DNA of 64,000 nt, taken from positions 81,884 through 145,883 of the forward strand of contig JAGVLO010000012.1 of assembly GCA_020049775.1 (NCBI GenBank). The letters are read 5' to 3'. This DNA comes from Alphaproteobacteria bacterium (lineage in GTDB: Bacteria; Pseudomonadota; Alphaproteobacteria; Rickettsiales; SXRF01). This document shows, one piece after another, positions 37,691 to 46,347 of this stretch. Made by a program: the position numbers and the translations under genes. Within the stretch, counting starts at the first letter, position 1; the number at the start of each line of letters is the position of its first letter. Below the pieces are notes generated by a model. That model made no database searches. It saw only the letters and a list, made by a program, of their open reading frames with translations, and was not told the origin of the DNA.

Positions 37691-38329
37691 TTAAATGCGC
37701 CCTGTAATTGACCATGACGGAATGCTGGGGCGGATATGCTCGTTATACTCACGCGCCATGAAACTGAACTTGATATCTACTTCAGGCATACCATGGGAAT
37801 ACGGGCGCAACTGGTCGCGTGCATCCTGGCTTTTCAGCGTCATGGGAAGCACCAGCGCAGCTTCACGCGCATAGTCACCTACTTCGTCCAGAATCTTTCC
37901 GCCATTGCGCAGCCTGTCCATGCCGATGCGGTTGAGCGGCTTGCTTTCGGTGGCACAGATTAGCGAGCTCATAAGTTCATATGCGTGGCGAAGTGGCGCG
38001 GGCATCTGTTTTTTGCGGTCAAACATATTCCCCTGCGCGGCTTCTATGCCTGTGACCATGGTATCGAGCATGACCATCATGCCCACCAGTGAACGCAAGG
38101 ATGCCTTTTCCCCGAAATCTGCCTTCACCTTTTTTTCGAGTGTATTTTTGATAATGGCCATAGCCTGTTCTGGCTTTAACTGCCTGAATTCTTCGATCTG
38201 GCCAAATGCCGTGGTAATCCACTCTGACAACTCGGCATCGTCAAGACGCTCGCGGTATAGGAAATGTTCGGCATTATGCTGGCCGGTACTTTGGCTACGG
38301 CGATTACGCGGGTTTTGGGCATGCGACAT
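37691..38329 (-). CDS. Unknown helical protein, 212 residues
   Basis: A soluble protein starting with a polar, basic stretch ('MSHAQNPRNRRSQSTGQH'), then mostly helix: 'LDDAELSEWITTAFGQIEEF', 'EKASLRSLVGMMVMLDTMV' and 'LRHAYELMSSLICATES'. No signal peptide, membrane span or known domain. It lies 45 bases downstream of the gene at 38375-38923 on the same strand, so the two probably form one operon. Function unknown. Confidence 0.55.
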   Translation of the reverse strand: MSHAQNPRNRRSQSTGQHNAEHFLYRERLDDAELSEWITTAFGQIEEFRQLKPEQAMAIIKNTLEKKVKADFGEKASLRSLVGMMVMLDTMVTGIEAAQGNMFDRKKQMPAPLRHAYELMSSLICATESKPLNRIGMDRLRNGGKILDEVGDYAREAALVLPMTLKSQDARDQLRPYSHGMPEVDIKFSFMAREYNEHIRPSIPSWSITGRI

Positions 38330-38374
38330 GCTCTACCTGTTCAGGTTTAGGAATGAAATTTAATATACGGGAAA

Positions 38375-38923
38375 CTACTGCTGCTGTGCAAGCGAGTGCT
38401 GGTGCATCATCAGCGCGATACGCGAGTCACGCGCTTTGAGCGTATCCAGCTCGGCCTTGTTCATGATGCTCTGCAGCGATATCTGCATGAACTCGAGGAA
38501 GATGACCACGATTTCCTCAACCTGACGCTGAATCTTTTTCACGATCGGGTCGGCGATGTTCATGATAGAGCCATGCGCCTTCTTGCTGACATCACGCACG
38601 CGGGCGTTGTAGTCGCTAAGGGCGGAGAAAATCTTACGCAGGCCGGATTCAATCTGCTTTTTGCTGGCCTTGTTCTGGGTTTTGTTTTTCTTGCTTTCGG
38701 CGATATACATGAATTCTTCCGCCAGCAGGTCGGTGGCATCACCGATTTCGTTGATAAGCGGCTCTACAATATCCAGCTGCATGTCGGCATTCTGCACCAG
38801 CTCACTTTCAACAGTGGCGAGCAGTTCTTCTGCCTGATCATAGAGTTTGGTGATTTCGTGGTAGCGAACCTCGAAATCTTCCATGTTGTATTCTTTTTTC
38901 TGGGGGCTAGCCATACGTCCCAT
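38375..38923 (-). CDS. Unknown coiled-coil-like protein, 182 residues
   Basis: Almost entirely helical and charged, with long heptad-like stretches: 'YHEITKLYDQAEELLATVES', 'GSIMNIADPIVKKIQRQVEE' and 'QSIMNKAELDTLKARDSR'. ATG 38923 and ATG 38914 are both possible; the second has a GGGATGGGA ribosome-binding-like stretch before it. No known domain. It may partner the adjacent 212-residue protein. An AT-rich region upstream should hold the promoter. Confidence 0.55.
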   Translation of the reverse strand: MGRMASPQKKEYNMEDFEVRYHEITKLYDQAEELLATVESELVQNADMQLDIVEPLINEIGDATDLLAEEFMYIAESKKNKTQNKASKKQIESGLRKIFSALSDYNARVRDVSKKAHGSIMNIADPIVKKIQRQVEEIVVIFLEFMQISLQSIMNKAELDTLKARDSRIALMMHQHSLAQQQ

Positions 38924-39101
38924 CCCGATACTGACTGTTATAGTTTTAGGTAAAACTTTATTAACTTATGCCAGTGATAGCACATCTACCTAAATTCTAA
39001 AGTATTTTATGGTCATTTTGTATGACATTTTGGTTACAATTACCGCAGCAAATCGTTATTTTTCATAATGTTAATTTGATTTACCCCAAACAACAAAGAA
39101 A

Positions 39102-39127
39102 ACAGGCGGCAGTTGCCTGCCGCCTGT
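39102..39127 (-). terminator. Intrinsic terminator of the gene at 39149
   Basis: A perfect 11-bp stem (39102-39112 with 39117-39127, loop TTGC), followed on the minus strand by a T-rich tail. It starts 22 bases past the stop. Confidence 0.85.
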
Positions 39128-39148
39128 AAGCTGCTCATGATACGTAGA

Positions 39149-39535
39149 TTATTTGCTGGCCGGAGCTTCGGCTGGCTTTTGTTCAGCTACCGGAGGCGTG
39201 CCAGCGGCGGGGGCTGCTTCAGCCGGAGCGGGAGTAGCATCCTTCACCAGCTTTTCCTTGTGGCCCTTGTCAGCCATCAGCTTGCCGTCTTTGATATGGA
39301 AAGATTCATCGCCCTTGGCGGTCATCGGCTTTTCAGTGCCTAGCGTCAGGGTAACGTCCTTGCCTTTGCTGTCGAAGCTTTCGCCACCCTTTATGATGAC
39401 GGTTTCCTTCTTGCCTTCCATTTCGGTGGCAAGGCTGATGTCGCCCTTATCGGTGTTTTTCACGGTAACGGCACTGGCTGCACCGGCAAACAGGGTGATT
39501 GCGGCCAGTGAACTCAGGAACACATATTTATTCAT
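39149..39535 (-). CDS. Secreted protein with Pro/Ala-rich tail, unknown
   Basis: 128 residues with a signal peptide (1-22, 'LFAGAASA'). The mature domain of about 70 residues is predicted beta-rich ('VTVKNTDKGDISLATEME', 'ETVIIKGGESFDSKGKDVTL', 'SFHIKDGKLMADKG'). The last 35 residues are Pro/Ala/Glu-rich and probably disordered or cell-wall spanning. No family recognised. A good ribosome-binding site (AAGGAG) precedes the start and a terminator follows, so it is a single-gene unit. Confidence 0.65.
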   Translation of the reverse strand: MNKYVFLSSLAAITLFAGAASAVTVKNTDKGDISLATEMEGKKETVIIKGGESFDSKGKDVTLTLGTEKPMTAKGDESFHIKDGKLMADKGHKEKLVKDATPAPAEAAPAAGTPPVAEQKPAEAPASK

Positions 39536-39729
39536 AACGACTCCTTGGAATTGTGGGTTGAATCGGGGCTAAGGGTTGGTAGGCAGGGTCTCGCCCCGAT
39601 AGAGTCAGTTATAGCAAGCCGCCCGTTGCGGCAGTATGGCGCGGGAATTACGCATTATTCACTTTGTGAATTAAATGTAATGCTGCGGACAAAACGGGGT
39701 AATAAGACACGCGGAAAAGCGCAGAAATC

Positions 39730-40374
39730 CTAGCGCGACATGGCACCCTTGGTTTGCGCCACTTCGCGCATGGGGCGGAATTTTCCGCTATCGAGATCCA
39801 TTTCCGATATTTGCTTGCAGGCGGTGTTGATTACCCAGCCATGCACGTCGATGCGGCCTTCCTTCAGTGCTTTAGTCACCACCGGATAGCTCATCAGGTT
39901 TTTCACGCTCTGGCGCACTGCCGCTTCTTCCATAGCACGCGCCTGCGCCTCGATATTGCCGCCATGGGCAATAACGTCTTCGCGCGTGGCTTCCAGCGGC
40001 GTGAGGTATTTGCGGATATTCTCGGTGCTTTCGTCATGGTCACCAATCAGGCAGGCACGGATGCCGCCGCAATCGGTATGCCCCATCACCACGATATGTT
40101 TTACCTTCATCACGTTGATAGCGAACTCCAGCGACGCCGCCACGCTCGATCCTTCGTTATCGGCAGGGTCGGGATTGCTGCGCACCAGCGCCGCGATGTT
40201 GCGGTGAATGAGCGCCCGCCCCTGAGGAATACCCACATCCTCGCGCACGTCGAGCCGCGCGTCCACGCAGCCAATCAGCAGCATCTCGGGCTTATGTTCA
40301 GGAAGGATAGCGCCTTCAGGCACAGGCTGGCTGGCTTGGCGGGCGCGGATGATATCGAGTACATCAACGTTCAT
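39730..40374 (-). CDS. Beta-class carbonic anhydrase
   Basis: 214 residues from ATG 40374 ('MNVDVLDIIRAR'); a longer frame to 40425 adds non-conserved residues. Zinc ligands are visible in 'LIGCVDARLDV' (Cys, Asp-Arg dyad) and 'VMGHTDCGGI' (His, Cys). It interconverts carbon dioxide and bicarbonate in the cytoplasm, supporting carboxylation reactions and pH control. 'EGSSVAASLEFAINVMKVKHI' is also typical. Single gene; the nearest neighbours are unrelated. Confidence 0.95.
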   Translation of the reverse strand: MNVDVLDIIRARQASQPVPEGAILPEHKPEMLLIGCVDARLDVREDVGIPQGRALIHRNIAALVRSNPDPADNEGSSVAASLEFAINVMKVKHIVVMGHTDCGGIRACLIGDHDESTENIRKYLTPLEATREDVIAHGGNIEAQARAMEEAAVRQSVKNLMSYPVVTKALKEGRIDVHGWVINTACKQISEMDLDSGKFRPMREVAQTKGAMSR

Positions 40375-40552
40375 AGCGCACTGATTACAGTATGACCGCT
40401 GGCCTAGCAAGTAAAAATAGCCCAAAAACCTGATTTATATAACATAAAGCAATAGGTTCCTGCATCCTGCCACATTCTTTACTTGATAATGATTCGCAGT
40501 TGCATTATAGTGGGGACATGAACAAGACGAATAGGAATGTAAGGAATTAGTT

Positions 40553-40801
40553 ATGAGCCGCATTATCTTTCAGCATGAAACACTGGCTAAAACCCTCACC
40601 TACTGCATGATGCATTTTGTGGTGGCCATCACCGTGGCCTACGCACTTTCAGGCGACTGGACGATTGCGCTTTCCATCGGCATTATCGAGCCGCTGGTGC
40701 AGACGGTGTTTTTCAATATGCATGAACGTTCGTGGAATAAGGCTAAAATGAACCACCACCGCCGCCTCATGGACGGTGGGCTGCCGCTTTCCGTGCGGTG
40801 A
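40553..40801 (+). CDS. DUF2061-type small membrane protein
   Basis: 82 residues with two hydrophobic segments: 'TLTYCMMHFVVAITVAYALSG' and 'IALSIGIIEPLVQTVFFNM', followed by 'HERSWNKAKMNHHRR'. The 'KTLTYxxxHFxVA...E...HERxW' pattern is the DUF2061 family, a conserved inner-membrane protein of unknown function. An AAGGA ribosome-binding site precedes the ATG. Confidence 0.75.
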   Translation: MSRIIFQHETLAKTLTYCMMHFVVAITVAYALSGDWTIALSIGIIEPLVQTVFFNMHERSWNKAKMNHHRRLMDGGLPLSVR

Positions 40802-40939
40802 ACGTTTATCCGTGGTTGTTTTCCGATTGCTCGGAAATATCCAGAAATATGGACTTGAGAACTTCCAATAAGCTAAACATAGTTACGCCACCGTAACGAT
40901 GAAAGCCTAAGAAAGCGTTAAAAGACCCTGTTTTCCTTA

Positions 40940-41021
40940 CGTCATCCCTGCGAAGGCAGGGATCTCTTTATCCGCCTTGCGCATGACTTAAACAGAGATT
41001 CCCGCCTACGCGGGAATGACA
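40940..41021. repeat. Palindromic REP-like repeat pair
   Basis: Two related units face each other: GTCATCCCTGCGAAGGCAGG near 40941 and CCCGCCTACGCGGGAATGAC near 41000. Each has a hairpin core and the pair can fold into a larger inverted structure. It belongs to the family also seen near 12.7 kb and 42.4-42.8 kb. Confidence 0.75.
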
Positions 41022-41022
41022 G

Positions 41023-41427
41023 TTAGGCGCGCTTATAGCCAAAAAACTGCGCCACACGCAGGCCGCCCGCTGCTGATACGCCGGTTACGAACGTACCCCA
41101 GCAAATATCAACAATGGTTAACGGCAGTGTCCAGCCACGCAGGGTGGCAAGGTTGGTGAGGTCGTAGGTGGCATAGGCGAAAAAGCCGAACGCCGCACCG
41201 TAGCGCAGCGCCACCTTCCAGCTTGAGGCCAGATGCTTCGGATGCGCGAACAGCAAAATGCCAAACACATACATGAAATAAAATGCAAAGGCCGGAAGCT
41301 CGCTTATCTCCAGCAGGTCACCCATCTGGCCGCTGTAAAAATCCCGCGCCACCAGCCCCAGCCATGTCAGGTCAAGCGCCAGCATGACGGCGAATGTGGA
41401 GAGGTAGAGGGTGATGGTGGGCTTCAT
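41023..41427 (-). CDS. DUF2177-type membrane protein
   Basis: 134 residues with four membrane segments. 'LALDLTWLGLVARDFY', 'AFYFMYVFGILLFA', 'GAAFGFFAYATYDLTNLATL' and 'IVDICWGTFVTGVSA' match the DUF2177 family pattern, in which Asp-Trp and Tyr-Asp-Leu-Thr-Asn are conserved in the membrane. Function is not known. The gene ends directly against the palindromic repeats and begins 9 bases from the AbiTii gene stop. Confidence 0.8.
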   Translation of the reverse strand: MKPTITLYLSTFAVMLALDLTWLGLVARDFYSGQMGDLLEISELPAFAFYFMYVFGILLFAHPKHLASSWKVALRYGAAFGFFAYATYDLTNLATLRGWTLPLTIVDICWGTFVTGVSAAGGLRVAQFFGYKRA

Positions 41428-41436
41428 ACCTTGTAC

Positions 41437-42339
41437 TTAAGATGGTAACAGCGCACGAATAACTGGGATATATTCTACTAATTTAGATGCTGCCATACCT
41501 TCTAATATATGTCTGATGGTTTTTAATGACTCTGATATCACACCGCTATTTGGCTTTATCGATTTCAAAGTGACATTTAGAATGTCCAGTGTTTCTTTTA
41601 GTTCAAGAGAAACTGACCCATCAATATTTTCTCCCTCCACGTCCTTAACGAGACTGTCTACGAGTTCTTTAATTTTATCAATTTGATGGTCATTAAAAGT
41701 TACTGATTGCTGAGAATTGTTGGATGCCTGCTGAATGGCCGCATTATTAACTGGCGCATGAAATATATTATTGATCGTAGTAGTAGTAACCTCACGTGCC
41801 GCTTTTTGCTCTGCATCAGTAAATACAATCCCTTCTGAGTTGATGCCCCTATCTTTTAGCTTTAAAACCCAATCCTGTAAGGTGTTTTTAACAGCATCCA
41901 TTATCCCATATAAGGAAGCACGGCCTACGAAAAAAGCGATTTCATAATCTGCTAGTTCGGCACCAGCTATACGATCTTTTAAGCTTGGCGGTATTGTAAT
42001 TGTAAGAACGCTATCTTTATCTGAACTCTTATATAAAGATTCAATTTCAGCAATTTTTTGACCCACTGCCCTTCGTGAAAGTATTTTGTCGGTTTTATCA
42101 TCCGGCATCGAAATATGACACCAACCACGAAACGGATTGAAGAACCTAAAAGAACCATGAACTTTACGATACTCGGGTACTGACTCTTGTCCCATATATC
42201 CGTTTAGTTCATTTACAATCCAAGCTTCAAAGTCTTCGATTTTTAACCTATTAGCAAGGACTCGTGCTTTTCTAAGTAGAGAACTAACATCTGAATCTTT
42301 TATAGTTTCTTCTATCAAATCATCAACCAACGCAACCAT
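41437..42339 (-). CDS. AbiTii-like abortive-infection protein
   Basis: 300 residues, soluble. The N-terminal ~190 residues match the AbiTii pattern: 'LIEETIKDSDVSSLLRKARVLANRL', then 'FEAWIVNELNGY', 'VPEYRKVHGSFRF' and 'IPPSLKDRIAGAEL'. A linker rich in Asn/Gln/Thr ('NNAAIQQASNNSQQ') leads to a helical C-terminal region of about 90 residues. AbiTii domains occur in phage-defence proteins, but the mechanism is not established. No partner nuclease or toxin is adjacent apart from the small GIY-YIG protein upstream. Its AT-richer composition fits recent acquisition. Confidence 0.75.
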   Translation of the reverse strand: MVALVDDLIEETIKDSDVSSLLRKARVLANRLKIEDFEAWIVNELNGYMGQESVPEYRKVHGSFRFFNPFRGWCHISMPDDKTDKILSRRAVGQKIAEIESLYKSSDKDSVLTITIPPSLKDRIAGAELADYEIAFFVGRASLYGIMDAVKNTLQDWVLKLKDRGINSEGIVFTDAEQKAAREVTTTTINNIFHAPVNNAAIQQASNNSQQSVTFNDHQIDKIKELVDSLVKDVEGENIDGSVSLELKETLDILNVTLKSIKPNSGVISESLKTIRHILEGMAASKLVEYIPVIRALLPS

Positions 42340-42367
42340 AACTCACCCCACCTTAAACCTTTACACA

Positions 42368-42395
42368 CGTCATTCCGGCGAAGGCCGGAATCCAC
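42368..42395. repeat. Palindromic REP-like unit, 3' side of GIY-YIG gene
   Basis: CGTCATTCCGGCGAAGGCC with GGAATCCACG forms one perfect hairpin unit (CATTCCGGC/GCCGGAATC type). It adjoins the stop of the GIY-YIG gene. Confidence 0.8.
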
Positions 42396-42396
42396 G

Positions 42397-42684
42397 TTAA
42401 ACTAATTCGCTATATAAATCACGCCAGTCCGGATTGTTTTCAAGTATTCTCTTTACCTTCCACGCGCGTTTCCATTCTTTAATGCACTTCTCACGATGAA
42501 TGGCAGATTCCATTGAATCATGCGCTTCATAATAAACCAGCGCGTCTAATCCGTATTTTTCTGTAAATCCTGACACTGCCTTTGCCTTATGCTCGTGTAC
42601 ACGGCGTATGAGGTCATTGGTAACATCTACATACAATATGCCATTAGGTTTATTGGTCAGGATATATACATATCCGGCTTTCAC
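42397..42684 (-). CDS. GIY-YIG single-domain protein
   Basis: 95 residues, one GIY-YIG nuclease-fold domain. The first strand reads 'GYVYILTNKPNG', the second 'ILYVDVTNDLIRRVHEHK' with the catalytic-type Arg, and the helix 'AIHREKCIKEWKRAWK' carries the Glu. The usual Gly in the second motif (Y-V/I-G) is Asp, which may weaken or alter activity. Such small proteins are common in Gram-negative genomes and have uncertain function. Here the gene is bordered on both sides by REP-like palindromes. Confidence 0.88.
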   Translation of the reverse strand: MKAGYVYILTNKPNGILYVDVTNDLIRRVHEHKAKAVSGFTEKYGLDALVYYEAHDSMESAIHREKCIKEWKRAWKVKRILENNPDWRDLYSELV

Positions 42685-42705
42685 ATTTTATCCCCACGTG
42701 GATAC

Positions 42706-42767
42706 CGGCCTTCGCCGGTATGACAAATAATCTTCTGGTATGACAAAATAATTTTCCGGTATGACGG
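42706..42767. repeat. Palindromic REP-like units, 5' side of GIY-YIG gene
   Basis: One full unit (GGATACCGGCCTTCGCCGGTA then TGAC, about 42710-42724) and two partial copies ending in GGTATGAC (near 42737-42744 and 42757-42765). They fill the spacer between thiC and the GIY-YIG gene. Confidence 0.75.
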
Positions 42768-44792
<2,025 letters not shown>

Positions 44793-45587
44793 TTAGCGCT
44801 CGCCTACGCCAGCAGGAATCGGGGGTATTTGCGGCGAGTCAACCTGCGGGGAAGCAGACGGCAAGGCAACGCCACCTTCCTGAATGCTCATATGCTGCTG
44901 CATCTGGTCATTCATGTTCTGCTGGTAGGCGTTGGCGTTCCATTTGCTGCGCACACCGTTATCAACATGCGGGTAGATGCGTTCAACCATCACATCCACG
45001 CCTTTGGCGTTGGGGTGATAGCCGTCAGCAAGGTTCAGTTCGGGGTTGCCCACCACACCTTCCAGCGCGAAAGGGTAAAAATCGGTTTTATATACATCGG
45101 CCAGTGTGCGGAAGCTCTGATCCAGCTGGGCGGTGTAGCTGTAACCCATGTTAGACGGTGCCTTCATGCCGATAAACACAGTGTATATGCGGTTCTGCAC
45201 AAACTTGGAGAGAATTTCGCTGAGGTTTTTGTAAAGAATGTTGGTGGGGATGCCGCGCAGGGCGTCATTGGCGCCGAGGCCAAGTACCACTACGTCCGGA
45301 CGCTGGTCAAGCACGGACTGCAAGCGCTCGAGACCGCCCGTGGTCGTCTCACCCGGCACACTCATATTGATGACTTCGATATTCATGAAGCCATATTCCT
45401 TGAGCTTGCGGTCAAGCTTGGCAGCAAAAGCCTGTTCGGGCTGCAGCTGATAACCGGACAGCAAACTGTCGCCATACACAACCACGCGTATAGGCGGCTG
45501 CGCCTGCGCTGCTTCAGTGGATAAGAATGAAACGAGGATTATCGCTATTAACAGTAATGTGTGAAAACCCTTAAATGCAGGTTTCAT
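44793..45587 (-). CDS. Secreted SGNH/GDSL hydrolase (TesA-like)
   Basis: 264 residues with a signal peptide (1-29, ending 'STEAAQA'). SGNH blocks: 'VVVYGDSLLSGYQL' (nucleophile Ser), 'NMSVPGETTTGGL', 'VVVLGLGANDALRGI' and 'LADGYHPNAKGVDVM' (catalytic Asp-His). A Gln/Pro-rich C-terminal extension of about 50 residues is unusual for TesA. Family members are periplasmic arylesterase, thioesterase or lysophospholipase enzymes. It is divergent from the YbbA/YbbP exporter, the same neighbourhood as tesA-ybbA-ybbP in enterobacteria. Confidence 0.85.
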   Translation of the reverse strand: MKPAFKGFHTLLLIAIILVSFLSTEAAQAQPPIRVVVYGDSLLSGYQLQPEQAFAAKLDRKLKEYGFMNIEVINMSVPGETTTGGLERLQSVLDQRPDVVVLGLGANDALRGIPTNILYKNLSEILSKFVQNRIYTVFIGMKAPSNMGYSYTAQLDQSFRTLADVYKTDFYPFALEGVVGNPELNLADGYHPNAKGVDVMVERIYPHVDNGVRSKWNANAYQQNMNDQMQQHMSIQEGGVALPSASPQVDSPQIPPIPAGVGER

Positions 45588-45690
45588 AATTGCTTCTCAT
45601 CGAGTGGATAGTGTCTTATATATAGTATAACTACGAATCATTATCCAATGATTTTTGATTATTTTCAAGCCCCTATTAAAAAGCGCCCTT

Positions 45691-46347
45691 ATGATACATC
45701 TCGATAACGTAAGCCTATCCCTCGCTGGCACGGAAGGGCCGGTGCATATATTGCATGATATAAACCTGTCGGTACAGCAGGGCGAAACCGTGGCCGTTAC
45801 AGGCATGTCGGGGTCCGGCAAGACCTCACTGCTCATGCTTCTGGCAGGGCTGGAAGCCCCAACCAAAGGCACCGTTAAGGTATGTGGTGAAAACCTGACC
45901 CGAAAAAGCGAAGACGCACTGGCAAAACTGCGCGCTCATAATATAGGTATCGTTTTTCAGGCCTTCCACCTTATGCCAACCATGACTGCCCTTGAAAATG
46001 TCGCCATCCCGCTGGAGCTGCTCGGTCAGAAAACCGCCCGCAAGCGCGCCGCCGAAACGCTAGACCTGCTCGGCCTGTCGCACCGCCACGGCCATTACCC
46101 TTCACAGCTATCCGGCGGCGAGCAGCAGCGCGTGGCCATTGCCCGCGCCTTCATTGCCCGCCCCAAGCTGTTGCTTGCCGACGAACCCACCGGCAACCTC
46201 GACCAAGCCACCGGCGAACAGGTGATGAATATATTATTTGACCTGCATGCCAGCTTCGGCACCACGCTGGTGCTGGTTACGCATGAACAGAAACTGGCCG
46301 GACGCTGCCAGCGCATTATCAAGATGAGCGACGGCAGGATAGTGTAA
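45691..46347 (+). CDS. ybbA: ABC exporter ATP-binding subunit (YbbA-like)
   Basis: 218 residues from ATG 45691; an in-frame TTG at 45655 is less likely. Walker A 'GMSGSGKTSLLMLLAG', Q-loop 'IVFQAFHLMPTMTALEN', signature '[16 protein letters not shown]', Walker B '[11 protein letters not shown]' and 'VLVTHEQ'. It belongs to the LolD/MacB group of ATPases that drive mechanotransmission across the envelope. The permease gene starts right after its stop, so the two form one transporter. Placement opposite the TesA-like enzyme supports a lipid or lipoprotein-related job. Confidence 0.92.
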   Translation: MIHLDNVSLSLAGTEGPVHILHDINLSVQQGETVAVTGMSGSGKTSLLMLLAGLEAPTKGTVKVCGENLTRKSEDALAKLRAHNIGIVFQAFHLMPTMTALENVAIPLELLGQKTARKRAAETLDLLGLSHRHGHYPSQLSGGEQQRVAIARAFIARPKLLLADEPTGNLDQATGEQVMNILFDLHASFGTTLVLVTHEQKLAGRCQRIIKMSDGRIV

